DNA of 64,000 nucleotides from WRGA01 sp031553395 (lineage in GTDB: Bacteria; Bacteroidota; Bacteroidia; Bacteroidales; WRGA01), in NCBI GenBank assembly GCA_031553395.1, contig JAVBLR010000001.1:62001-126000 (forward strand). The letters run 5' to 3'. Below, one piece after another: positions 1 through 9,526 of this stretch. A program made the translations under genes and the position numbers. A model generated the notes under the pieces. It was not told the origin of the DNA and did not search any database. It saw only the letters and a program-made list of their open reading frames with translations. How positions within the stretch are numbered: the first letter of the stretch is position 1; each line of letters begins with the position of its first letter.

Positions 1-122
1 CGCTCAAAACCAACAATACATCCCAATACAAAACTCAACAACATCCTCCAAATGATGGTGTTGAGTGTTATTTCTTTTGAGTTTATAATTTCAATAAATT
101 GTGTCCAAGATTGTTCCAGCAT
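1..122 (-). CDS. MgtC/SapB-like membrane protein, N-terminal part only
   Basis: Reading leftward from an ATG at 122-120, the frame stays open to the window edge and gives about 40 residues beginning MLEQSWTQFIEIINSKEITL. It then enters a hydrophobic stretch ending LSFVLGCIVGFER. A first transmembrane helix followed by a Gly-x-x-x-Gly-Phe-Glu-Arg signature is typical of the N-terminus of MgtC/SapB family inner-membrane proteins, which are linked to magnesium limitation and to modulation of membrane ATPases. Only the first helix can be seen, so the family call rests on little sequence. The 3' part lies outside the window. Confidence 0.6.
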   Translation of the reverse strand, partial: MLEQSWTQFIEIINSKEITLNTIIWRMLLSFVLGCIVGFE

Positions 123-133
123 ATAATAAAGTT

Positions 134-141
134 CAAAAATA
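134..141 (-). promoter_or_regulatory. Bacteroidota -7 element for the MgtC-like gene
   Basis: On the minus strand this reads TATTTTTG, an exact match to TAnnTTTG, ending 11 bases before the ATG at 122. No TTTG lies 19-21 bases upstream, so only half of the promoter is supported. Confidence 0.4.
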
Positions 142-220
142 ATCAAACGGCCATTAAATAAAGAGTAACAAAAATACAAGAAAAGGTGCAGTTTTCAAAA
201 GTGAATTATAGCAAATTGCA

Positions 221-1756
221 TTACAGTTCAACCTGAGCATGATGAGTGTTATCGTTTCTAATTCCATTTAATTGATTTATATGTTCATACAAATCCAAGT
301 AAATACTGTAAAATCTTTTTTCTTCCGGTGTCATTTTATTGTAGTCGCTTGTAAATTCCTTACTATATGTAATTCCATATCCTATAACTGCAACGATTTT
401 GAATTTATTTTTCGGTACAAACTCGATTATTTTGGCACTTTTTTGACTTGGATGGCTTAAATCTCCGAGATAATCCATTTCGTCCAATAATATTCTGGTT
501 TTTTCGAGTGTAATATCAATGGCTTGGACCATCATTGAATTATCCGAAACATCATTCATTGCATATAAATTATCAATTTCGCTTTTACCAGGATTTGTAA
601 AACAAGCAGCACTATATTCGCAAGTGGCGATGCAGGTTTGCTGTAAGTAAGATGAATCAGGTAATTTTTGGTTGATATCGAATATTATTCCCACTGCTTT
701 TATCCCGTTCTCCAAGTCTGTAAGCGATAAGTCTTCCTTTGCTACAGTAAAGCCAAGAATATGTTGCTTTAAATCTTGAATTGAAATATATTCATCATCG
801 CTTCTTGTTAAATCGTATGCATCAATTGCATTTTCGTAATCCATAGCCTGGGGTTTTTCCCTTGGACAACTTCTGTAATTATAAACAACAATTAATATGA
901 AAAATACTATAACATAATACATACAGCCACCTTTGGATTTCTTCTTAGGTTCTGTATTTGATGTATTTGCAGGATCCGGAAAATCGAAAGATGGCCTTTC
1001 GGTTTTATAATTTGACGGATTATCCGATTTTTCTTTAGATTCTTCACCAATGCTATTTATAAGTTCAAATGTATCGGACGGTATCTTTTTTATCTTCGAT
1101 ACATTTGTAACAATATCTGCAACATTGATATGGTAAGTTTTTTCCGGTTTTGGAACAATTTCAGTAATATCTTGATTTTGCTTCGGATTGTTCTCAATAC
1201 CGGGAGTTATTGGAGTTTGTACTGAATCATTATTTTCAGAAAATGTTAGAAAATCAGTTTTTGCATTATAAATAACATCGTAGAGTTCTTTGTTAAGTCC
1301 TTTCTTCAGGTTGTGATTGCGGTTGTAGGAGGTAATATCAATCTCAGTTCCCTGTACTCGTCGGTACATTTCGGCTGGGATTTTACGTTTTTCGGCAAAA
1401 TATCCTGATTCTTTAGCATAATCATAATAAGGATCATAACCTATCTGTTGATTTGTATAAAATCCGGAGATGTATTTTTGTTCCAAGTCTTCGATTAAAT
1501 CATAATACTCTTCGCCAAATTTTTCTTTTTCATTTTGAGTGGCCTCTTCCGGTGTAAATTGTTTTGAAAAACGTGGATGCATCATCCAATACATCATCAG
1601 CGCTGTCGCTTTTTCCGTCTGTGGATTATCTTTCAGCCATGCAATAATAGAGGCCTTGGGCATTTCTCTACTATATTCATGCATTACAACATAACATGTT
1701 TCGGCTGAAGCATGGTTGAGGTATTCAATTATTAATTGTTCGATTTGTTTTGGCAT
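221..1756 (-). CDS. DUF4274 domain membrane protein, function unknown
   Basis: This 511-residue protein has an N-terminal region (about residues 20-115) with the pattern KATALMMYWMMHPRF, then YYDLIEDLEQKYISGFYTNQ and GYDPYYD. I recognise this as the DUF4274 fold, which has no assigned reaction. A low-complexity, Ser/Pro/Lys-rich linker follows, then one transmembrane helix near residues 278-296 (preceded by SKGGC). About 200 extracytoplasmic or cytoplasmic residues of unknown type come last. No signal peptide is seen, so the N-terminal domain is probably cytoplasmic. It stands alone, and its start is the only ATG that includes the whole domain. The family match is from memory and the C-terminal half is unassigned. 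Confidence 0.65.
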   Translation of the reverse strand: MPKQIEQLIIEYLNHASAETCYVVMHEYSREMPKASIIAWLKDNPQTEKATALMMYWMMHPRFSKQFTPEEATQNEKEKFGEEYYDLIEDLEQKYISGFYTNQQIGYDPYYDYAKESGYFAEKRKIPAEMYRRVQGTEIDITSYNRNHNLKKGLNKELYDVIYNAKTDFLTFSENNDSVQTPITPGIENNPKQNQDITEIVPKPEKTYHINVADIVTNVSKIKKIPSDTFELINSIGEESKEKSDNPSNYKTERPSFDFPDPANTSNTEPKKKSKGGCMYYVIVFFILIVVYNYRSCPREKPQAMDYENAIDAYDLTRSDDEYISIQDLKQHILGFTVAKEDLSLTDLENGIKAVGIIFDINQKLPDSSYLQQTCIATCEYSAACFTNPGKSEIDNLYAMNDVSDNSMMVQAIDITLEKTRILLDEMDYLGDLSHPSQKSAKIIEFVPKNKFKIVAVIGYGITYSKEFTSDYNKMTPEEKRFYSIYLDLYEHINQLNGIRNDNTHHAQVEL

Positions 1757-2029
1757 GATAAAATTTGAGTGATACTCTTATTATTAAGAAACAATTCGTT
1801 CTGTAATTTTACGTTACAAAATATGTATTGTTTTTATCCGGTATTTTGCATTTTTTATGAATTGCACAAATGTAACAAATTATTCAATTTGAATTTATTT
1901 TCAAAACAACAAGAAATCAGAGAAACGATGAATAAGAAACCTTAAAGGTATTTACTCGGGAAATGTTAAAAGGATTTTATTTTTAAAATAAAAAGATATT
2001 TTTTCCCTGATTTTTTAAGTATTGTGTAT

Positions 2030-2037
2030 TATCTTTG
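2030..2037 (+). promoter_or_regulatory. -7 element in the 1757-2128 gene-free stretch
   Basis: TATCTTTG matches TAnnTTTG and lies about 90 bases upstream of the TPR lipoprotein start; no good -33 TTTG is present. The rest of 1757-2128 is very AT-rich and shows no gene, no repeat and no clear hairpin. It is the divergent promoter region between the DUF4274 gene and the lipoprotein gene. Confidence 0.45.
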
Positions 2038-2128
2038 CTTTTTATTGCGCCGTTGACGGTTCTAGTAACATATAATATTTATCAAAACCCGTTTTTGAAT
2101 ATTTTTTAACACATATAACTTTCTTCTT

Positions 2129-3835
2129 ATGAGCAAAAATCTGATTCATTTAGCCCTGATTGCCTTAATTGCTGTTGTTTTTTCTTCGTGCAGTAAAAAA
2201 ATGAATCCTTTAGTATCGGATTATTTTTCGGCAACGCCTCAACCGTTGGAAGTAGTTGATGGCAAAATTCCTGTAGATATATCGGGAAACATTCCTCCCA
2301 AATATTTTTTGAAAAATGCCGAACTTTCTATAACTCCGGTTTTACGCCATAGCTATGGCGAAGTGGCTGGAGATACCTTTGTTTATCAAGGAGAAAGTGT
2401 TCAAGGAAACAACCAAACAATTTTCTATGAAAAAGGAGGTAATATTAAAATGTCAACTGTTTTTAAGTATAAACCCGAATTGGCTTCGTGTGAGTTATAC
2501 CTTAAAGCAAAAACAATCATAAAAGGTAAAGTTGTTGAAATGCCGATGATAAAAGTCGGAGAAGGTGTGATTGCTACTTCGATGCTTAGTAGTGCAGCAT
2601 CTGCAACGCCCGCAATTGCTCCGGATAAATTTCAAAAGATTATCAAGGAAAAACGAAATGCTGATATTTTATTTTTGATTCAGCAAGCAGATTTACGTCC
2701 AAGTGAAGTAAATAAATCCTCGGTTCAAGATTTACAACAATCGATGCAAACAGCAGTGAAGTCAGAAAACCAACGTGTTGCCGGAGTAGAAGTGTCTTCT
2801 TATGCTTCTCCTGATGGTGGAATTGAATTGAATGAGAAATTAGCTGCTAACCGTGAAAAAAATACACTTGGTTATTTGAATAAAGAACTTTCTAAAAATT
2901 CTATTTATGCTCCGGTTGACGCTCATTTTACAGCTCAGGATTGGGAAGGATTTAAAGAATTGGTTGAAAAATCGAATATTCAGGATAAAGATTTGATACT
3001 TCGCGTATTATCTATGTACCCTGACCCTGAACGCAGGGAACAGGAGATTAAGAATATATCTACTACATACAAAAAATTGGCCGATGATATTCTTCCTCAA
3101 TTGCGTCGTTCCCGTTTAACTGCAACTATTGAAATCATCGGAAAATCGGATGAGCAAATATCTTCATTGGCAGCATCAAATCCGAAAGCATTGAGCATTG
3201 AAGAATTATTGTATGCAGCAGCACTGGAAAAAGAACCTGATGATAAAGCATTGGTTTACAGAACTGCGACAGATATTTATCCGAATGATTACCGTGCATA
3301 TAATAACTTAGGTGTGTTATTCTTCGAAAATGGAGATATGAAGGATGCTGCAAGTATGTTTTCTAAGGCCTTGAAACTTAATTCGAGTTCGCCTGAAGTA
3401 AATATGAATTCCGGTTTAATGTCGTTGGTTAACGGTGATGTAACTACTGCACAACAATATTTTGGAAAATCTTCGGGAGTTGCGGAATTGAATCCGGTAA
3501 TGGGTGTGTTGTATACGCAAAGTGGAAATTATACACAGGCTGTAAATATGTTTGGCAATACCAAAAGCAATAATGCTGCAGTAGCTCAAATATTAGCCAA
3601 AGATTACAATAAAGCACAACAAACTTTGTCGGGTGTTTCTAATCCTGATGCTATGACAAGCTATTTGATGGCTATAGTTGGAGCGCGGACTAATAGTTCA
3701 TCTATGGTTATCAATAGTTTGAAAGATGCAATCTCTAAAGATCCCTCTATGGCTCAGAAAGCATTGAATGATATGGAGTTTTATAAATTTGCAAAAAATC
3801 CGGCATTTGAAGCATTGGTGAAAAAGAGTAATTAA
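2129..3835 (+). CDS. TPR-repeat lipoprotein with central OmpA-like segment
   Basis: The protein has 568 residues and begins with a lipoprotein signal (hydrophobic core followed by the lipobox FSSC near residue 21), so it should be anchored in the outer or inner membrane. A beta-rich N-terminal part is followed near residues 215-255 by a stretch resembling an OmpA-like peptidoglycan-binding motif (SSYASPDGGIELNEKLAANR). The C-terminal third holds tetratricopeptide repeats (for example NDYRAYNNLGVLFFENGDM near residue 390). In Bacteroidota such TPR/OmpA-like lipoproteins are commonly structural envelope proteins, but I cannot tie this one to a defined complex. It is monocistronic, with a promoter element upstream and a terminator about 130 bases downstream. 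Confidence 0.75.
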   Translation: MSKNLIHLALIALIAVVFSSCSKKMNPLVSDYFSATPQPLEVVDGKIPVDISGNIPPKYFLKNAELSITPVLRHSYGEVAGDTFVYQGESVQGNNQTIFYEKGGNIKMSTVFKYKPELASCELYLKAKTIIKGKVVEMPMIKVGEGVIATSMLSSAASATPAIAPDKFQKIIKEKRNADILFLIQQADLRPSEVNKSSVQDLQQSMQTAVKSENQRVAGVEVSSYASPDGGIELNEKLAANREKNTLGYLNKELSKNSIYAPVDAHFTAQDWEGFKELVEKSNIQDKDLILRVLSMYPDPERREQEIKNISTTYKKLADDILPQLRRSRLTATIEIIGKSDEQISSLAASNPKALSIEELLYAAALEKEPDDKALVYRTATDIYPNDYRAYNNLGVLFFENGDMKDAASMFSKALKLNSSSPEVNMNSGLMSLVNGDVTTAQQYFGKSSGVAELNPVMGVLYTQSGNYTQAVNMFGNTKSNNAAVAQILAKDYNKAQQTLSGVSNPDAMTSYLMAIVGARTNSSSMVINSLKDAISKDPSMAQKALNDMEFYKFAKNPAFEALVKKSN

Positions 3836-4285
3836 AAAAGTCAACGGTACCAAAAATACTTGGTAATTTTATAAGATTTATTTTTGACCTAGGCTCGAAG
3901 TTAAGTAAGAGATAAGCTCTGTAGGAGAGCAATTTGCCAGCAATAACCTACAAGGTATACAGATAGAAAAAGGGACATTAATTTGTCCCTTTTTTATTTT
4001 CGGGGGTGTCTTGAAATGGTCAAATTAAAATAAAGATACCATTTTGATGTAGCTTATATAATGTTTTTTGGATAATGGTGGTATACATTTTGCTTTAAAT
4101 ATCTAGAAAAATCTAAACCATTGGTTGATTTCAAAGTGTCAGCATTATTTAAAATAATGAGATATGCAAAGAAAGGTCCTTCTGACATGTAAAAGACTTC
4201 CTCATATTTTTATGGAAAACAATATTTTCGATACAAGAATGAAATGTCTTTTTGTTTTAAGAATTTATTTTCTTCAAAAATATGT
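3836..4285. other. Gene-free stretch between lipoprotein and phosphatidyltransferase genes
   Basis: About 450 bases hold no convincing gene. Three things are visible. One is a short inverted pair, CTGTAGG near 3920 and CCTACAAG near 3947. The second is the strong terminator at 3967-3995. The third is an AT-rich segment near 4012-4060 with ATGGT and ACCAT in inverted order about 25 bases apart, which might be a degraded insertion-sequence end. None of these is enough to name an element. Confidence 0.4.
3967..3995 (+). terminator. Rho-independent-like terminator after the TPR lipoprotein
   Basis: AAAAAGGGACA and TGTCCCTTTTT form an 11-bp stem with a 6-base loop and a T-run on the 3' side. The A-run on the 5' side would let it also work for leftward transcription from the converging gene. 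Confidence 0.8.
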
Positions 4286-4990
4286 TTATAGGTTATTTTT
4301 CTTTTCTCGTTCTTCCTTATCTTGCAAATCCGAAGCTTTCAATAATTTTGAAAAATCAATCAAATTCACAATAAGTAAAACTACGCAAATCAACATACCA
4401 AAATATATAACAGCTCCCGGAAAAAGAACCTCCAGTATCAGCATGAATGAAATAATAAACCGCACTTCGGTAGGACTTAATAAACCCGAGTCAATTGTAT
4501 AGGTGCCGATAATTTTGTATCTCAACAAAGCCATCATCATTGCCCAGCCATACAATGTTACAAATCCGTATCCCAACAGTCCCCATTCGCTACCTACATA
4601 TAGCATATAACCCAACCCTATTGCAATGTTTGATATCCAGTCGATTGTAAAATCGAGGGAGAATCCGTACCATTTCCTCGGTTTATTTCGATAGTATGCC
4701 ACACGGCCGTCTAATGAATCTCCAAACCAATTGATTGCAAATCCCAAAATTCCCAACAACAACCAATATCGGTCGAAATATTTGCCAAATAAAAAACAGG
4801 AGGTAACAATTAAACTACCGGCAAAACCGATAGCCGTAAGCATATTCGAAGTAATACTTTGGGGAATACGTTGAACTAAAAAAGCAATTAGTTTTTGTTC
4901 AGAATTTTTTAAAAGATTTGTCCGGGTTCTGTCTTTTGATATTTTTGCCAACGCATCAGCATTCCTTTCTTTAGAATTATCTTCTTTCAT
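4286..4990 (-). CDS. CDP-alcohol phosphatidyltransferase family protein
   Basis: This 234-residue integral membrane protein should transfer a phosphatidyl or phospho group from a CDP-alcohol to an alcohol acceptor during phospholipid synthesis. The family signature is present at residues 91-117: D91, D94-G95, A98, G109, D113 and D117 keep the metal-binding aspartates and spacing. The Arg that normally follows the Ala is Tyr (Y99), with an Arg two residues later. About six hydrophobic helices follow a charged 30-residue N-terminus. The acceptor alcohol cannot be told from sequence. The gene converges on the TPR lipoprotein gene and stands alone. Confidence 0.85.
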   Translation of the reverse strand: MKEDNSKERNADALAKISKDRTRTNLLKNSEQKLIAFLVQRIPQSITSNMLTAIGFAGSLIVTSCFLFGKYFDRYWLLLGILGFAINWFGDSLDGRVAYYRNKPRKWYGFSLDFTIDWISNIAIGLGYMLYVGSEWGLLGYGFVTLYGWAMMMALLRYKIIGTYTIDSGLLSPTEVRFIISFMLILEVLFPGAVIYFGMLICVVLLIVNLIDFSKLLKASDLQDKEEREKKNNL

Positions 4991-5282
4991 TAGTTGGTTT
5001 TTTTGTTAGATCTGTGAGTAATATTGTAAATTTGCTGAATAATTATCTCCTATTCTAGAGATTTAATTATTCGCTGAGGGTGTGATTTTTTCAGATTCTC
5101 ATCCGGACATCATCCTATAAACAGTTTTGAGGATGAATAAGTTTTGATGATATATTTTGGCGTGCAAATTTAAGAAAATAGATATAGATTGTAACACTTT
5201 TGACTTTAGAATAATAAAATGACTATGTCGAAAGTTTATTTATTTGTTAATATTTTCTTATTTTTATAAAACTTTTAATTGA

Positions 5283-6470
5283 ATGATAAAGATAAATAAA
5301 GAAACCCAACTATTTATAAAACAAAATATTGATAAAGATATTAACACGATATTATTATCGAAAAGCATTCCGGAAAATATCGATGTAAAATTTGCCGCAC
5401 AACAAATTGAAGCAAGGCAAAAAGCAAAAATAAAACTACCGTCATTATATCTGAATAATGCATTTATTTTTCCTTCCAAGCTTTCGATGGAACAATGTTC
5501 TTCTGAAATTACGGCAAAATATAAATCACAGTTTGTTAAGGATAAATCAGTTATAGATATTACAGGAGGATTGGGGATTGATGCTGTTTTTATGTCGGAA
5601 ACTGCTAGTGAATTTACTTATATTGAAGAGAATAAAGAACTATTTGAGATTGCTGAAAGTAATTTTGAGTTATTAGGAAAAAAAAATATAATACCTGAAT
5701 GCTGCGATAGCATCGAATATTTAAAAAATACGAATTCGAAATTTGATTGTATTTATGCTGATCCGGCCAGACGGGATACTCATAAAAATAAAACGGTTTT
5801 CTTTGCCGATTGCACTCCGGATATAATTAAAAATAAAGAACTTATATTCTCAAAATCAGAATCCTTATTGATAAAAGCTTCGCCGATGTTGGATATTTCT
5901 CAGGCAATCAAAGAATTGGGAAATATTGTTACGGATGTACATGTAGTAGCTATTAAGAATGATTGTAAGGAGTTGTTATTTGTCTGTAAAAAAGGAACTT
6001 ACATTCCGAATATTCATTGCATAAATATTACAAATGATAAAGAACAAAGCGTATTCAATTTTGCTTTAAGTGAAGAACAGGAAAGTAAGTTGATTTTAGC
6101 CGAAAAAGTTTGTGATTATTTATATGAGCCGAATGTATCTGTATTGAAATCAGGTGCTTTTAAATTAATCACTCAACGATTCAACGTTGAAAAATTGCAT
6201 GTAAATTCACATTTATATACAAGTAATAATCTTCATATTGATTTTCCCGGACGTATTTTCGACGTAAAAAATGTATTTCCTGCTAAGCCTACATTAATCA
6301 AACAATATCTTCCTGATAAACAAGCGAATGTTTCCGTACGTAACTTTCCTCTTTCAGCAGAACAATTTAAAAACACATACAAAATAAAAAACGGAGGAGA
6401 TATTTATTTGTTTGCCACTACGTTGAAGAATGGAGAAAAGGTAGTTATTTACTGCCAAAAAGTTATGTAA
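5283..6470 (+). CDS. Class I SAM-dependent methyltransferase, THUMP-like family
   Basis: The protein has 395 residues. The SAM-binding glycine-rich loop is at about residues 90-103 (VIDITGGLGIDAVF), and the acidic residue of strand beta2 lies in YIEENKELFE. The catalytic motif YADPARRD is near residue 158, in the place of the (D/N)PP(Y/F) motif. Proteins with this layout and a C-terminal THUMP-like domain are common in Bacteroidota and are thought to modify RNA or another nucleic acid; the substrate is unknown. It ends about 130 bases before the TetR gene, which has its own promoter, so the two are probably separate transcription units. Confidence 0.8.
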   Translation: MIKINKETQLFIKQNIDKDINTILLSKSIPENIDVKFAAQQIEARQKAKIKLPSLYLNNAFIFPSKLSMEQCSSEITAKYKSQFVKDKSVIDITGGLGIDAVFMSETASEFTYIEENKELFEIAESNFELLGKKNIIPECCDSIEYLKNTNSKFDCIYADPARRDTHKNKTVFFADCTPDIIKNKELIFSKSESLLIKASPMLDISQAIKELGNIVTDVHVVAIKNDCKELLFVCKKGTYIPNIHCINITNDKEQSVFNFALSEEQESKLILAEKVCDYLYEPNVSVLKSGAFKLITQRFNVEKLHVNSHLYTSNNLHIDFPGRIFDVKNVFPAKPTLIKQYLPDKQANVSVRNFPLSAEQFKNTYKIKNGGDIYLFATTLKNGEKVVIYCQKVM

Positions 6471-6535
6471 TCACAAATTTAAACCTTGATTTTTCATCTC
6501 CTTGAAAATCTATCAATAAACTTTTTACGTATTCT

Positions 6536-6566
6536 TTTGCTGTGTTTAAGAAAAGCCTTACCTTTG
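6536..6566 (+). promoter_or_regulatory. Complete Bacteroidota promoter for the TetR gene
   Basis: TTTG at 6536-6539 and TACCTTTG at 6559-6566 are separated by 19 bases, matching the TTTG-N19-21-TAnnTTTG consensus. Transcription would begin near 6573. This places the true TetR start at 6599 or 6605 and rules out the upstream in-frame start at 6542. Confidence 0.75.
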
Positions 6567-6598
6567 TCTTGAACATTTGTTTAATACATCTGTTCAAA

Positions 6599-7264
6599 AT
6601 GAAGATGGTAGAAAACAAAGAATCAATCGAAAAGGAAATTATCAAAGCAGCCCGTAAGGTGTTTATTTCCAAAGGATATGAAGGTGCCCGGATACGCGAA
6701 ATAGCAACCGAAGCAGGTGTTAATTTCTCATTAGTCAATTATCATTATCAATCGAAAGACAATCTTTTTGCAATTGTTTTTGATGATATTTTTGATAAAA
6801 TACTTAACAAATTATCGTCAATTTTAGGTGATGACACTCCTATTTTTGATAAAATCAGGCAAGTTGTATCGTTGTATATTGATACATTGCTAGAGGATAA
6901 AGATATTCCTGTTTTTATTATCAGTGAACTGGCGCGTAACCCCGAACGATTAAAGAAACAGATTTTATCCAAGCATTTATCGCAAGATGTATTTACTACA
7001 TTATCTAATCAAATAAAATCAGAGACAGAGGCCGGAGTTATCAAAGATGTCAATCCGGTTAATTTATTTTTAAATATTGCATCACTTTGTATTTTTCCAA
7101 TATTGGCGAGGCCTGTTGCAGAATCAATATTTTCATTGAATGATGAGCAATACGAATTTTTTCTGAAAAGTAGAAAAAAGGAAGTTGCCGATTTCATTAT
7201 CAGTTCTATAAAAACTCCTCACAATAGAAAAGAGGAAATAACCGAATACATAAATATCAATTGA
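6599..7264 (+). CDS. TetR/AcrR family transcriptional regulator
   Basis: The 221-residue protein begins MKMVENKES and carries a TetR DNA-binding domain in its first 55-60 residues: IIKAARKVFISKGYEGAR, then the helix-turn-helix IREIATEAGVNFSLVNYHY. The C-terminal ligand-binding half is divergent, as usual for the family. The start was chosen because a full promoter lies at 6536-6566; the second Met (6605) is equally possible. It sits 58 bases upstream of the acyl-CoA dehydratase activase gene in the same orientation, so it may share its transcript or control it. The ligand is unknown. Confidence 0.85.
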   Translation: MKMVENKESIEKEIIKAARKVFISKGYEGARIREIATEAGVNFSLVNYHYQSKDNLFAIVFDDIFDKILNKLSSILGDDTPIFDKIRQVVSLYIDTLLEDKDIPVFIISELARNPERLKKQILSKHLSQDVFTTLSNQIKSETEAGVIKDVNPVNLFLNIASLCIFPILARPVAESIFSLNDEQYEFFLKSRKKEVADFIISSIKTPHNRKEEITEYININ

Positions 7265-7322
7265 TAAAATATATAGAATCTTCCCTTAGCTATTTAAAAT
7301 ATAAAGGGCCTTTTTTATTTAT

Positions 7323-9089
7323 ATGTCAAACAGTTACAAAATAGGATTAGATGTCGGTTCAACAACAATGAAAGTTGTTATTGTTGATGAAAAAGGAGAC
7401 ATTATTTTCAGTGATTACAACCGTCACCAAGCTGATGTACCAGGAGCGTTGAAAAAAGTTTTTGGAAAATTGATGCAACAATTCGGAGATTGTCAAATTG
7501 AATTGATGGTTACAGGTTCGGCCGGAATGGGTTTATCCGAACGTTATCAAATTCCGTTTTTGCAGGAAGTGGTTGCAGCAGCCGAAGTTATTTCCCAAAA
7601 ATATCCTGGAATTCGCACATTGGTTGATATCGGTGGAGAAGATGCAAAAATGATATTCTTTAGCGATAAAAAAGCTCCGGATATGCGTATGAACGGAAGT
7701 TGTGCCGGTGGAACAGGGGCTTTTATCGACCAAATGGCAACATTATTGGGAATTGAGGTGGATGAATTAAATCGTTTGGCCGAGAAATCTACCAATATTT
7801 ATCCGATTGCTTCCCGATGTGGCGTTTTTTCCAAAACAGACATTCAGAATTTATTGGCTCGCAATGTTGCAAGAGAAGATATTGCAGCCTCCGTATTTCA
7901 TGCTGTTTGTTTGCAAACAATTACCTCATTGGCGCGTGGATACGATATTGAACCAAAGGTTTTTTTCTGTGGCGGACCGTTTGCTTATATTCCATCCTTG
8001 GGAAAAGCATACATAAAATTGCTTGGCTTAAAGGATGATGATTACATTATTTCAAAAAATGCGGCGGTAATTCCGGCATGGGGTTGTGCTTTGTATCGAC
8101 AACAAGAAAGATTGTGTATTTCTTTATCTGATTTTATTGATAAGTTAAACGAAAAGAAAAAAGAATTTTTCAAGGCGACCGATCGTTTGTCTTCTCTTTT
8201 CAAAAATGAAGAAGAGTTTGCAGAATGGAAGAAAAATAAAGAGCAACATTTCATCGAATCCATCAATGTATCGGATATGAATGAAAATGAATGTTATATC
8301 GGAATTGACAGTGGCTCTACAACGACAAAAATTGTTGCAATCGACAAGAAAGAGCGCGTACTTTTCCGTTATTATGCAAAAAATCATGGAAATCCGTTGA
8401 AGGCTGTTAGTGAAGGAATTGATAAGTTTCGTGAAGAAATTTCTACTTCCGGAAAAGAATTGCATATTGCAGGAAGTGGCGTTACGGGATATGGCGAAGA
8501 TTTAATCAAAGCTTGTTTCGGTATCAAACACGGATTGGTGGAAACTATTGCTCACTATTCGGCAGCACAAAAATATGACCCGGAAGTTTCATTTATTCTG
8601 GATATTGGAGGACAAGATATGAAAGCTATTTTTGTGGAAAACGGAACAATTAATCGATTGGAAATCAATGAAGCTTGTTCGTCGGGTTGCGGTTCGTTTA
8701 TCGAAGGTTTTGCTGAGTCATTGGGACATACGGCTGCCGATTTTTCGCAAAAAGCTTGCTCCGGACAATATCCTTGTGATTTGGGTTCTCGTTGTACGGT
8801 TTTTATGAATTCGAAAGTAAAACAATTCCTTCGCGAAGGAGCAACTGTAAATGATATTTCAGCAGGATTGGCTTATTCTGTGGTGAAGAATTGTTTGTAT
8901 AAAGTATTAAAACTCACAAATACAGATAGTTTAGGAGATAATATTGTCGTACAAGGTGGAACAATGCGCAATTTAGCTGTTGTAAGGGCATTGGAACTCG
9001 AAACCGGAAAAAACGTTCGTTTTAGTGATATGCCCGAATTGATGGGTGCTTATGGAGCAGCGTTGTATGCGTTGAGGCAAGGAAGTTGA
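7323..9089 (+). CDS. Acyl-CoA dehydratase activase, two-domain ATPase half
   Basis: The protein has 588 residues with two tandem BadF/BadG/BcrA/BcrD ATPase (ASKHA-fold) domains. The first starts IGLDVGSTTMKVVIVD (residues 6-21) and the second CYIGIDSGSTTTKIVAID (near 321-338). Each keeps the two Cys positions that ligate the [4Fe-4S] cluster in HgdC-type activases: NGSCAGGTGAF and ASRCGVF in domain one, NEACSSGCGSF and GSRCTVF in domain two. Such proteins use ATP to drive one electron into 2-hydroxyacyl-CoA dehydratases or related radical enzymes. In many anaerobes this half is fused to the DUF2229 part, which here is a separate gene at 10267. The physiological substrate is not evident. Confidence 0.88.
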   Translation: MSNSYKIGLDVGSTTMKVVIVDEKGDIIFSDYNRHQADVPGALKKVFGKLMQQFGDCQIELMVTGSAGMGLSERYQIPFLQEVVAAAEVISQKYPGIRTLVDIGGEDAKMIFFSDKKAPDMRMNGSCAGGTGAFIDQMATLLGIEVDELNRLAEKSTNIYPIASRCGVFSKTDIQNLLARNVAREDIAASVFHAVCLQTITSLARGYDIEPKVFFCGGPFAYIPSLGKAYIKLLGLKDDDYIISKNAAVIPAWGCALYRQQERLCISLSDFIDKLNEKKKEFFKATDRLSSLFKNEEEFAEWKKNKEQHFIESINVSDMNENECYIGIDSGSTTTKIVAIDKKERVLFRYYAKNHGNPLKAVSEGIDKFREEISTSGKELHIAGSGVTGYGEDLIKACFGIKHGLVETIAHYSAAQKYDPEVSFILDIGGQDMKAIFVENGTINRLEINEACSSGCGSFIEGFAESLGHTAADFSQKACSGQYPCDLGSRCTVFMNSKVKQFLREGATVNDISAGLAYSVVKNCLYKVLKLTNTDSLGDNIVVQGGTMRNLAVVRALELETGKNVRFSDMPELMGAYGAALYALRQGS

Positions 9090-9106
9090 ATCAATTAATT
9101 TAAAAT

Positions 9107-9508
9107 ATGACATCAAACAATAAAAAAATACCTATTCCTTATATTATTCTGATAATCATTATTTCCGTTGGTTTTGTATTCTTTATGCAATATCAATCAG
9201 CTCAGAGAGAGGTAGAAACTGCTAATCAAACATATTTTTCTTATACAGAGAACGCAGAAGCAACCGTTACAAAAATTCTACCCAAAGGACATAGGCGCGG
9301 AATACAATTTTATGAAATAACTTTTCTAAATTCAGACGGAAAAGAGATTATAACAAATATTAATGCTAATTTATTAACCGGAGTTGGAGTAAATGATAAA
9401 ATAGCAATCAGGTACAATCCCGAAAATCCGAATCAATGTGAATCGGAAAAAGAAGTAGATTATCGTACTAATTGGTTGAATTATACAATGTTTAGTTTTG
9501 TCAAATAA
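9107..9508 (+). CDS. Small membrane protein, DUF3592-like
   Basis: The 133-residue protein has a single N-terminal transmembrane helix (residues about 10-29). A soluble beta-rich domain follows, with ENAEATVTKILPKG early and VNDKIAIRYNPENPNQ late. This ATVxxI...V...Y-P-x-N-P pattern resembles DUF3592, a family of unknown function in membrane-associated proteins. It starts 17 bases after the activase gene and ends 18 bases before the next gene, so all three are probably co-transcribed. It has no obvious tie to dehydratase activation. Confidence 0.6.
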   Translation: MTSNNKKIPIPYIILIIIISVGFVFFMQYQSAQREVETANQTYFSYTENAEATVTKILPKGHRRGIQFYEITFLNSDGKEIITNINANLLTGVGVNDKIAIRYNPENPNQCESEKEVDYRTNWLNYTMFSFVK

Positions 9509-9526
9509 TTAAAGAATAAAAAGATT

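Noticed and set aside
3747..4502. Short open frames around 3747-3932 (minus) and 4164-4502 (plus)
   Set aside because: They overlap the TPR lipoprotein end, the terminator or the antisense of the phosphatidyltransferase gene, have no family features and no start context.
6542..6598. N-terminal extension of the TetR protein (57 bases upstream of 6599)
   Set aside because: The complete promoter at 6536-6566 lies inside it, so it cannot be transcribed as part of the message.
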